Assembly: GCF_003143775.1 (NCBI RefSeq)
Contig: NZ_QFRJ01000001.1
Coordinates: 372,001-436,000, forward strand
Source of the DNA: Brumimicrobium oceani
GTDB taxonomy: Bacteria; Bacteroidota; Bacteroidia; Flavobacteriales_D; Crocinitomicaceae
Length of the DNA stretch: 64,000 nt
Direction: 5' to 3'
A program made the translations under genes and the position numbers. Below, in pieces: positions 1 to 6,780 of this stretch (position 1 is its first letter; each line of letters begins with the position of its first letter). The notes under the pieces are model-generated. The model worked only from the letters and a program-made list of their open reading frames with translations. It searched no databases and had not been told where the DNA came from.

Positions 1-1134
1 TTCATGGACATTGTAACCAGATTTGATCAAATCATCGATTACTTCCTGTTTTGCGTTCCCCATTACGCAGGCTGCTTTTTGTCCTATCGCTGCAACAGCT
101 GCACCAGTTAAAGTCGCTGCATCTATTACTAATTCTGGATTTAACTCATTAGAATACGCTAAAGCATCCGCTAAAATCATTCTTCCTTCGGCATCGGTGT
201 TTAGTACTTCAACCGTTGTTCCGTCATACATTTTTATGACATCACCAGGAACATAAGCATTTCCACTTGGACGATTATCAGTTGCTGGAATGAGTGCAAT
301 AATGTGTAAATCTAATTCGTTCATCGCCGCTGCGTAAATCGTTCCTGCCATACAAGCAGCTCCTCCCATGTCACTTTTCATCAAGTCCATTGAACCCGCT
401 GTTGGTTTTAAACTCATTCCTCCAGTATCATAAACAACACCTTTTCCAACCAAAACGATTGGTTTTTTGTTCTTAGGATTTTTAGGTTTGTATTCAACAA
501 TCGTAAAAGTTGGTTCATCAACAGATCCTAAATTCACAGCCAACAATCCACCCATTTTTAACTCCTCAATTTTCTTTTTATCGAAAACCGTAACTTTTAA
601 ATTGTCAACATGTTCAAAAGATTGAATTTCTTTGGCCAATTGTGGAGCAGTTAAATAGGAGAGTGGCTCATTCACCATATCTCTTGACCAATAAACGGCT
701 TTTGTGGTATTGTTTAAACGAGAAATAGCTTTTTCGTCAAAGGTATTGAGTAAAGAAATATCTTTTAATTGATAACGTTTCTTCTCTGCATCTTTAAAAT
801 ATTTCAAAAACTGATAATTTGACAATGCCAGACCTTCCGCAAGAGCTAAAGTTTCAGCACCTTCACCAGAAATAAAAATTTCTTCAGCAGATTTCGCTAA
901 AGTCTTACGTATTTCATATCCCGCAACACGCATTTTCTCTAATTCATCATTCTTTTTCACGAAGAATATAAACTGCTCGCCAAGTTTAATATAATCTGTT
1001 TTATCATCAGAAGAAAGGAACTTTTCTGCTTGTTCAGCTACGATGTCAGGAAGATTTTCAATTGACTTAAATTCTGTATCTAAAACAATAGCGATATGTC
1101 CGTTTTTAGAGTATGATTTTGATTGTTTTATCAT
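1..1134 (-). CDS. pepA: leucyl aminopeptidase, M17 family (C-terminus cut by window edge)
   Basis: Cytosolic dinuclear-metal aminopeptidase that removes N-terminal residues from peptides during protein turnover. The window contains 378 codons read from an ATG at 1134 down to base 1, so the last part of the catalytic domain is missing. The M17 signature NTDAEGR is at residues 312-318 (metal ligands D314 and E316). Upstream of it are the expected VLVGKGVVYDTGG and KSDMGGA segments, which supply the Lys and Asp ligands. The N-terminal ~150 residues form the less conserved domain of the family. It is transcribed alone toward the left edge, and a TAnnTTTG octamer lies 27 bases upstream of the start. 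Family assignment is firm; physiological substrates cannot be inferred. Confidence 0.95.
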   Translation of the reverse strand, partial: MIKQSKSYSKNGHIAIVLDTEFKSIENLPDIVAEQAEKFLSSDDKTDYIKLGEQFIFFVKKNDELEKMRVAGYEIRKTLAKSAEEIFISGEGAETLALAEGLALSNYQFLKYFKDAEKKRYQLKDISLLNTFDEKAISRLNNTTKAVYWSRDMVNEPLSYLTAPQLAKEIQSFEHVDNLKVTVFDKKKIEELKMGGLLAVNLGSVDEPTFTIVEYKPKNPKNKKPIVLVGKGVVYDTGGMSLKPTAGSMDLMKSDMGGAACMAGTIYAAAMNELDLHIIALIPATDNRPSGNAYVPGDVIKMYDGTTVEVLNTDAEGRMILADALAYSNELNPELVIDAATLTGAAVAAIGQKAACVMGNAKQEVIDDLIKSGYNVHE

Positions 1135-1160
1135 CTTTTTTTTGTTTGAATTTTCAGTTT

Positions 1161-1168
1161 CAAAATTA
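1161..1168 (-). promoter_or_regulatory. Bacteroidetes -7 promoter octamer for pepA
   Basis: TAATTTTG on the minus strand matches the Bacteroidetes primary-sigma -7 consensus TAnnTTTG and ends 26 bases before the pepA ATG. No clear -33 TTG was identified, so this rests on one motif and its position. Confidence 0.45.
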
Positions 1169-1233
1169 AGAACTTTCGGGAATTAAATCAATTAAAAATA
1201 GGAAAGACCATGACTGAGGTTGATTACGTAGTT

Positions 1234-2206
1234 TCACTCAAGTAAATTCGATACATCTTTATTTTCCAGTAGGGATTTCATTTGCATTATGGCTACTTGA
1301 TTAAGTTGGATCAATCTATCTTTTTGAGATAATTTTTGTTCAATCAGAAGCGCGTTGATACTTTCCATGTTACTTAAAACCACCAGTTGTTCAATATTGG
1401 CCTCATCCCTCATATTCCCATCCTTATTTGGGTTTTCTTTTTTCCACTCTTTTGCAGTTTTACCAAATAATGTAACATTCAATAAATCGGCTTCACTCGC
1501 GTAGGCAAAATTAATTTGAGTTTTTGTAATTAAACTTGGGATAATATTATCACGAATTGCATCTGTATGAATTTTATAATTGATTTTAGATAGTGTTCTT
1601 TGGAAGTTCCATTTGAGATTAAGTTTGTTGTTTTCCTCTTCTTTTAATCGTTGAAATTCTTTGATGAGGAATAGTTTAAATACAGGGTTTATTGCAGAAC
1701 CAAATTCAAAGGCAATATCCTTATGTGCAAATGTCCCCCCGTATTTTCCTTTTTTGGTGTAAATACCGATTGCATTTGTTGACTCAACCCATTTAGAAGG
1801 ACTCAAAACAAAACTATGCAAGCCCGCTTCCGTTTTAAAGTGGTCGAATTCGACCACTTTAAAATCCGGGTTATATAATTGCTCCCATGTACCAAGGAAT
1901 TCTAAAGTATTCCTTGTTCTTATCCAGTTTTTTATAATGTCTGCTGCTCTGGCTTCTCCTTCTATAGTGTCTGGTCGGAAACAGACGAATTTTATAAAAT
2001 AAATTATTTTTGATGAGAGCTGGATTTATTTTTATGAGTTGATGCTTAAGCATCAGGTGATTAAAAATAAAGGGAGCTATCGCAAAAAGAAATATTTTAA
2101 ATTTTGATGTGTTTCCGTCTAGCCACTATTCAGCATTTGCCATATCGGTAATACAGATGTAATCTGATTCGGCGGAACTTGATATTTTTATAATCGTTCC
2201 ATTCAC
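1234..2206 (-). pseudogene. KilA-N domain protein gene interrupted by a small foldback element
   Basis: KilA-N proteins carry a DNA-binding domain shared with phages and large DNA viruses and often occur in mobile DNA. The gene is in two pieces. The N-terminal piece (2206 down to about 2129, GTG start) reads VNGTIIKISSSAESDYICIT then DMANAE. The second piece (about 1962 down to 1234) resumes with EGEARAADIIKNWIRT and continues through the typical YGGTFAHKDIAFEF and FKLFLIKEFQRLK segments to a stop at 1234. Between them is a ~165 bp inverted-repeat element; removing it with one GAA rejoins the two pieces in frame. As it stands the frame hits a stop (TAG) at the element edge. A shorter protein could start at a GTG at 1857, but it would lack half the KilA-N domain. 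No good ATG precedes the first piece, so the 5' end may also have decayed. Confidence 0.8.
1963..2128. mobile_element. MITE-like foldback element (~165 bp) with imperfect full-length inverted repeat
   Basis: The left end (from 1965, plus strand) reads TAGTGTCTGGTCGGAAACA and the right end (from 2128, minus strand) reads TAGTGGCTAGACGGAAACA, matching at 16 of 19 positions. Similarity between the arms continues inward (for example TTTATTTTTA in each) to a perfect 16-bp central palindrome at 2040-2055. The whole element is therefore a degenerate ~82 bp + 82 bp hairpin. It encodes no credible protein. Both flanks carry TTC (1960-1962 and 2129-2131), read as a possible 3-bp target duplication; the exact boundary is uncertain by 1-2 bases. 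It sits inside the KilA-N gene. It is probably a non-autonomous element mobilised by a transposase not seen in this window; the IS family was not identified. Confidence 0.75.
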
Positions 2207-2573
2207 ATTTATAGTTTTATTTTTCGTTATGATTTAAGTGGTTTTTGATTTTAATAAGTGGATATTCTAAATTAAGATACTTCATTAGTTTGCTTTAATC
2301 CAACTTTTTGAAACTTTATTCTAAATTTTCATTTACCTCCAAATACCTGCATGGAACCACATCAAAACAAAAAAAACCGCCTAGAATTGTACTTCTAAAC
2401 GGTCTTTTTTTAAAATTATAAGTCTCATTTTTGAATTATACAGCTCAAAATCAAGACGCCTTTTTATTCGAATCTAAGGACTTGACTTTTGTCAATACGT
2501 TGCCCTGAGCATGTCGATGAGACTGATTTCAAAACAAAAGTGCAAGGTCGATATTGAGCCTTACAACCAAAAA
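2207..2573. other. intergenic region between KilA-N remnant and M42 peptidase
   Basis: No gene of its own was found. It holds the missing or decayed 5' end of the KilA-N gene (2207-2240) and a terminator-like hairpin at 2370-2411. The remaining AT-rich sequence shows no recognisable structure. Confidence 0.6.
2370..2411 (-). terminator. rho-independent terminator downstream of the M42 peptidase gene
   Basis: On the minus strand a stem ACCGTTTAG / CTAGGCGGT (G-T pairs allowed) is followed by a run of eight T. A run of seven A precedes the stem, so it could also act on the plus strand. It lies ~160 bases beyond the M42 stop codon. Confidence 0.7.
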
Positions 2574-3653
2574 CTACGTGAAATATCTAAAATCTTGAGC
2601 GTCTTCGATTTTTTTAATTGAAGCTAATATCAAATTAATGGTGTTTTCCACGTCTTCTTCATGCGTCATTTCTACAGTTGTGTGCATATAACGAATCGGT
2701 AAAGAAATTAGCGCAGAAGGCACACCTTCATTACTGTAAGCAAAAGCATCCGTATCTGTTCCAGTTGCGCGGGAAGCTGCTTGACGTTGGAATGGGATTT
2801 TTTCACTGTCGGCAGCGTTAATGATTAATTTCAATAAATTGTTTTGTACTGCAGGACCATAGGTTAAAACTGGACCCAATCCACCTTTAAAATCTCCATG
2901 CTCTTTTTTGTCAATAAGCGGCGTTCCTGTATCGTGACAAACATCAGTAATTATGGCAACATCTGGCTTGATTTTCTGAGCAATCATTTGAGCACCTCTT
3001 AATCCAATTTCTTCTTGAACGGAGTTCACGATATACAAACCAAAAGGAAGTTCTGTCTTTGATTCTTTCAGCATTCTCGCTACTTGAGCAATCATAAATC
3101 CACCAATTCTGTTGTCTAAAGCCCTTCCAACATAGCGATTGTTGTTTAAAATCATGAATTCATCCTCGAAAGTCACTACGCAGCCCACGTGAACACCCAA
3201 TTTTTCAACTTCTTCTTTTGTGCTGCAACCGCAATCTAAAGTGATGTTTTTTAAACTTGGTTTTGGATCTTTTTCATGACGGGTGTGAATTGCCGGCCAA
3301 CCAAAAACAGCTTTTACAGTTCCTTTATCTGTGTGAATATTTACACGTTTTGAAGGTGCAATCATATGATCTGAACCACCATTTCTGCGCACATAAATAA
3401 ATCCGTCATCTGTGATATAATGCACAAACCAAGCAATTTCATCTGCATGTGCTTCAATGACCACTTTGTATTTAGCTTCAGGATTAATAATCCCCACAAC
3501 ACTTCCGTAGTTGTCCACCATATAATCGTCAATGTAAGGTTTTATATATTCCAACCACATTTTCTGACCAGGGGATTCAAAGCCTGTTGGGGAGGCATTG
3601 TTTAAGTATTTTTCTAAAAACTTTTTACTTTCTTCCGTTATTGCTTTACTCAT
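2574..3653 (-). CDS. M42 family metallo-aminopeptidase
   Basis: Dinuclear-metal aminopeptidase of the M42 (FrvX/glutamyl aminopeptidase/TET-like) family, 359 residues, cytoplasmic with no signal peptide. Expected ligands and catalytic residues are all visible: H69 and D71 in EAHADE, bridging D180 in RALDNRIGG, the general-base pair E214-E215 in QEEIGLRGA, D237 in ITDVCHD, and H324 in RYMHTTVEM. The region between about residues 75 and 170 is the inserted domain involved in oligomerisation in this family. The ATG at 3653 gives the usual N-terminus, with a -7 octamer 15 bases upstream. The gene is monocistronic with its own terminator. Substrate preference (acidic residues versus broad) cannot be read from the sequence. 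Confidence 0.93.
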   Translation of the reverse strand: MSKAITEESKKFLEKYLNNASPTGFESPGQKMWLEYIKPYIDDYMVDNYGSVVGIINPEAKYKVVIEAHADEIAWFVHYITDDGFIYVRRNGGSDHMIAPSKRVNIHTDKGTVKAVFGWPAIHTRHEKDPKPSLKNITLDCGCSTKEEVEKLGVHVGCVVTFEDEFMILNNNRYVGRALDNRIGGFMIAQVARMLKESKTELPFGLYIVNSVQEEIGLRGAQMIAQKIKPDVAIITDVCHDTGTPLIDKKEHGDFKGGLGPVLTYGPAVQNNLLKLIINAADSEKIPFQRQAASRATGTDTDAFAYSNEGVPSALISLPIRYMHTTVEMTHEEDVENTINLILASIKKIEDAQDFRYFT

Positions 3654-3668
3654 TTTTTTAAATTTTTC

Positions 3669-3676
3669 TAAAGATA
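3669..3676 (-). promoter_or_regulatory. -7 promoter octamer for the M42 peptidase gene
   Basis: TATCTTTA on the minus strand is one base from TAnnTTTG and ends 15 bases upstream of the ATG. It is a weak match on its own, but its placement is consistent. Confidence 0.4.
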
Positions 3677-3791
3677 AAAATTCAATTATAATTTATCAAT
3701 TGAGAATTGAAACATGTTCCTTAATCTTGACCCAAAAACTCAGAAATTGATCCATTCGTAATTGTATTCTACATTCGTAATTAGTTTTTGT

Positions 3792-3799
3792 TAAATTTG
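3792..3799 (+). promoter_or_regulatory. -7 promoter octamer for the rhodanese-popT-aroE operon
   Basis: TAAATTTG followed by C is an exact TAnnTTTG match, 22 bases before the ATG at 3822. It supports the ATG at 3822 as the true start rather than an in-frame TTG at 3813. Confidence 0.55.
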
Positions 3800-3821
3800 C
3801 CGAGAATTTATTTTGAAACCG

Positions 3822-4136
3822 ATGAAAGAAATTACAGTTCAAGAATTAGCTGCGGCTTTACAGAAAGAAAAAACATTTGTATTGTTGGATGTTCGTGAAA
3901 ACTACGAATTCAAAATTGGTCATATTGCATGTAAACATATTCCAATGGGAGAAATTCCTACTCGTGCTAAAGAATTGGATTGTGAAAAGGAAACGATTGT
4001 AATTTGTAGATCGGGTAAGCGTGCAGCTGCTGTGGCGAACTTTTTAAATACAAATCATGGTTTTAAAAACATCGGAATTGTGATTGGTGGAGTAGAGGCT
4101 TACGCAAATGAAATTGATCAATCAATAGAAGTATAA
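3822..4136 (+). CDS. single-domain rhodanese-like sulfurtransferase
   Basis: A 104-residue rhodanese domain read from ATG 3822. It shows the family's LLDVRENYEFKIGHI segment and the active-site loop CRSGKRAAAVA, where the Cys would form the persulfide. The GHIACKHIPMGEI region matches the family's usual GHI..A.NIP pattern. It has no signal peptide and is likely cytoplasmic. The stop codon overlaps the start of the next gene (TAATG), so it is translationally coupled to the DUF368/PopT gene and probably co-transcribed with aroE. Proteins of this size carry sulfane sulfur, but the donor and acceptor are unknown. Confidence 0.9.
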   Translation: MKEITVQELAAALQKEKTFVLLDVRENYEFKIGHIACKHIPMGEIPTRAKELDCEKETIVICRSGKRAAAVANFLNTNHGFKNIGIVIGGVEAYANEIDQSIEV

Positions 4137-5077
4137 TGGAAAAACAACCTAGATCAATATCCCAATTATCTGGGATTACCTTGCGCGGAATGGCCATGGG
4201 TGCTGCAGATGTTATTCCTGGAGTTTCTGGAGGGACAATCGCTTTTATTACTGGGATTTACGAAGAACTTATAGGAAGCATTAGTAACATTAATATTGCT
4301 GCTTTTAAAAAGCTTAAAAATGAAGGAGTATCTGCTTTTTGGAAGCATGTGAACGGTAACTTTTTTGTCGCTTTACTTTTAGGAATAGCCATCAGTGTCT
4401 TGTCCTTGGCAAGGGTCGTGACGTATTTGTTGGTTGAATATCCTGTTCTATTATGGGCATTTTTCTTCGGTTTAATCGTTGCTAGTGCACAGTTGATATT
4501 AAAAACCGTTACTAAATGGGATATTAAAACAGTTCTCGGACTTACCGTAGGAACGGCAATTGCAGCTTATATTTCTACCGTTCATGTCACTGCAAGCGGA
4601 GGTGAATCTTGGTACATTGTTTTAAGTGGAGCTATTGCGATTTGTGCTATGATTTTACCTGGAATTAGCGGGTCTTTTATTCTTGTTCTCTTAGGTTCTT
4701 ATGCTCTTGTAATTGAAGGATTAAAAAATTTAGATTTCACAATAATCGGATTGTTTTGTTTGGGATGTCTTATCGGGATTTTATCTTTTAGTAGATTGCT
4801 AAAGTATTTATTCGAGAACTTTAAAAACCTTGTCTTAGCTATTCTTTCTGGTTTTTTAATTGGTTCTCTTTTAAAGATTTGGCCTTGGAAAAACGCAATT
4901 GGTGATGCGCCTATTGTTGTGCATTCTGATGGAAAAGAAGACTGGATGATGGCGAATGTACTGCCAGGTAACTTTGTAGGAGAACCTCAAGTATTATATG
5001 TTGTTCTTTTGGCGCTTTTCGGATATTTATTGGTTTACATAATGGATAAGTTCGGAAATAAATCTAAAAAAGCGTAG
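4136..5077 (+). CDS. popT: DUF368 / PopT-type undecaprenyl phosphate translocase
   Basis: Polytopic membrane protein of 313 residues in the DUF368 family, for which a role in returning undecaprenyl phosphate across the inner membrane (PopT) has been established in other bacteria. The diagnostic N-terminal motif GMAMGAADVIPGVSGGTIAF is at about residues 18-37, and a second, related motif CAMILPGISGSFILVLLGSY follows in the second half, giving the internal duplication expected of the family. There are about eight hydrophobic segments. It overlaps the rhodanese stop codon and precedes aroE by two bases. Lipid-carrier recycling would feed peptidoglycan and surface-polysaccharide synthesis. Family call is strong; transport activity is inferred from the family. 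Confidence 0.88.
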   Translation: MEKQPRSISQLSGITLRGMAMGAADVIPGVSGGTIAFITGIYEELIGSISNINIAAFKKLKNEGVSAFWKHVNGNFFVALLLGIAISVLSLARVVTYLLVEYPVLLWAFFFGLIVASAQLILKTVTKWDIKTVLGLTVGTAIAAYISTVHVTASGGESWYIVLSGAIAICAMILPGISGSFILVLLGSYALVIEGLKNLDFTIIGLFCLGCLIGILSFSRLLKYLFENFKNLVLAILSGFLIGSLLKIWPWKNAIGDAPIVVHSDGKEDWMMANVLPGNFVGEPQVLYVVLLALFGYLLVYIMDKFGNKSKKA

Positions 5078-5079
5078 CT

Positions 5080-5832
5080 ATGAGTCAGCAAGGGATTAGA
5101 AAATTTGGATTGTTGGGTGAAACGCTCGGACATTCTTTCTCTAAAAGTCATTTTGAGGAAAAGTTTAAGGCGGAAGAAATAAACGCAAGTTTCGAAAATA
5201 TAGAGCTTCCTGATGCTGAAGCAGTAGAGAAGTGGTTGAAAGCTGCACCAACTGAATTTACTGGTGTTAGTGTAACTATTCCTTACAAAGAAACTGTAAT
5301 TCCATTTTTAGACGAATTGTCGCCAGAAGCCAAAGCTATAGGAGCTGTAAATTGCATTCATTTTAAAGATGGAAAATCAATTGGCCACAACACAGATGCC
5401 TTTGGTTTTGGTCAGTCCATTAAACCTTTCCTAAGAAATATTCACGAACGTGCTTTATTACTCGGAACAGGAGGAGCTTCAAAAGCGGTTGCTTATACAT
5501 TAGAAAACTTAGGAATAACAGTTGCACATTTATCAAGAACTCCAAAGGAAGATCAAATGATTTTTGGATATGATCAAGCCAATGATTTAATGGTGAAATC
5601 TTTTCCGATGATTGTGAATTGTACACCTTTAGGAACTTCGCCAAATGTTGAGGAAATGCCTGCCTTTCCAATAGAATTGGTCGGAGAAGACCACTTTGTC
5701 GTAGATTTAATCTATAATCCATCAGAAACTTTATTCTTGAAATTGGCAAGAGAAAGTGGAGCGGATACTTTAAATGGTCTTTCTATGCTCAAACAACAGG
5801 CAGTAAAGGCTTGGGGGATTTGGAATAGTTAG
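5080..5832 (+). CDS. aroE: shikimate dehydrogenase (NADP+)
   Basis: Reduces 3-dehydroshikimate to shikimate in aromatic amino acid biosynthesis. Its 250 residues are slightly short for the family. Visible motifs: GHSFSKSHF near residue 17 (substrate Ser pair), VSVTIPYKE with catalytic K70, GAVNCI near 88, catalytic D106 in GHNTDAFGF, the dinucleotide-binding LLGTGGASKAVAY near 127, and GLSMLKQQAVKAWGIW at the end. The gene begins two bases after the popT stop and is the last gene of the rhodanese-popT-aroE operon. No anomaly was seen. Confidence 0.96.
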   Translation: MSQQGIRKFGLLGETLGHSFSKSHFEEKFKAEEINASFENIELPDAEAVEKWLKAAPTEFTGVSVTIPYKETVIPFLDELSPEAKAIGAVNCIHFKDGKSIGHNTDAFGFGQSIKPFLRNIHERALLLGTGGASKAVAYTLENLGITVAHLSRTPKEDQMIFGYDQANDLMVKSFPMIVNCTPLGTSPNVEEMPAFPIELVGEDHFVVDLIYNPSETLFLKLARESGADTLNGLSMLKQQAVKAWGIWNS

Positions 5833-5920
5833 CTATCTTTGAATTTGGGGTTTATTCTGATGTAATTCATCAATGATTTACCTCATAATAAGGCCTTGTT
5901 TAATTATTAAACTTCAATCT

Positions 5921-6553
5921 GTGAATATTCTAAAATCATATATCCGCGAAGGCGAACATCAAACACAAGATTTCAAATTTCGTGTAGATGATGCCAAAAA
6001 AATAGCAAGAACTTTAGCTGCATTTGCCAATACAGATGGTGGAAGATTATTGATTGGTGTAAAAGACAATGGTAAAGTTGTTGGTGTAAATCCAGAAGAA
6101 GAATTTCATGTAATTCAAGGAGCAGCAGCAATGTATTGTAAGCCAGAATTAGAGGTGAAAACTCAAATCATGCAAGATGATCATAAGTTGGTTTTAGAAG
6201 TTAGTGTGGATGAAGTAGAGAACAAACCAATTAAAGCCTTAGATGAAAATGGAGTATGGAAAACTTACGTTAGAAGAGAAGACCATACTTTGTTGGCCAA
6301 TAAAATATTGATTGGTGTTTGGAAGAAAATGCGTACCAAAACTTCAACTCCGCAAATATTTGATGAAGATGAGCAACTCATTTTGAATACCATTGAAGAG
6401 GCAAAGGAAATTACTTTAAGTAAACTTTACAGAGCAACAAAACTACGTAAAGCTTTTGTAGATAAGCTCTTGATTCTTTTCATTACTTGGGGAGTGGTTG
6501 AAATGAATATCACCCCTGGAGGTACTTATTTTTCTGTTAGGGAGAGGGTTTAG
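5921..6553 (+). CDS. AlbA_2 (Schlafen-type) domain protein, putative DNA- or nucleotide-binding
   Basis: About 210 residues. The first ~115 form an AlbA_2 domain, with EGEHQTQDFKFRVDDAKKIA, then FANTDGGRLLIGVKDNGKVVGV and later VWKTYVRRED, the usual order in this family. The C-terminal part resembles a small winged-helix (LILNTIEEAKEITLSKLYRA). I chose a GTG at 5921, which gives the short N-terminus usual for these proteins; an ATG at 5873 would add 16 hydrophobic residues not typical of the family. AlbA_2 proteins are often described as transcriptional regulators or linked to mobile DNA and defence, but no partner gene is present here. Function unknown. Confidence 0.8.
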   Translation: MNILKSYIREGEHQTQDFKFRVDDAKKIARTLAAFANTDGGRLLIGVKDNGKVVGVNPEEEFHVIQGAAAMYCKPELEVKTQIMQDDHKLVLEVSVDEVENKPIKALDENGVWKTYVRREDHTLLANKILIGVWKKMRTKTSTPQIFDEDEQLILNTIEEAKEITLSKLYRATKLRKAFVDKLLILFITWGVVEMNITPGGTYFSVRERV

Positions 6554-6697
6554 AGTGGTTACAGTTTTTTACAGCTTTTTTTGAATAAAATCGGCAGAAA
6601 TCAGTCAAAGGACTTTTTTTGGTCTTAGAAGCTTATGAAAGCACTAAATACAAGTTCCAAGAATGTCAATTTTCTATAATATATACTTACTTTTTAT

Positions 6698-6705
6698 TAA
6701 CTTTG
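6698..6705 (+). promoter_or_regulatory. -7 promoter octamer for the phosphoramidate operon
   Basis: TAACTTTG is an exact TAnnTTTG match 75 bases before the ATG at 6781. A transcript starting here would have a leader of ~70 nt that contains the inverted repeat at 6723-6772. Confidence 0.5.
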
Positions 6706-6722
6706 AAAATAGAGAGTTAAAA

Positions 6723-6772
6723 TGTCCAATTAAAGGGCTTTTTTATCAATGCTAAATATAGAAAATTGGACA
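6723..6772 (+). repeat. inverted repeat in the leader of the glutamine kinase gene
   Basis: TGTCCAATT (6723-6731) and AATTGGACA (6764-6772) are perfect 9-bp inverted copies separated by 32 bases. They lie between the predicted promoter and the start codon at 6781. In RNA they could fold and affect ribosome access; in DNA they could be an operator half-site pair. Neither role is shown. Confidence 0.5.
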
Positions 6773-6780
6773 AATCAGTT

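Noticed and set aside
1871-2053. 60-residue open frame on the minus strand
   Set aside because: It spans the junction between the foldback element and the KilA-N gene in a different frame and resembles no protein; it is a by-product of the insertion.
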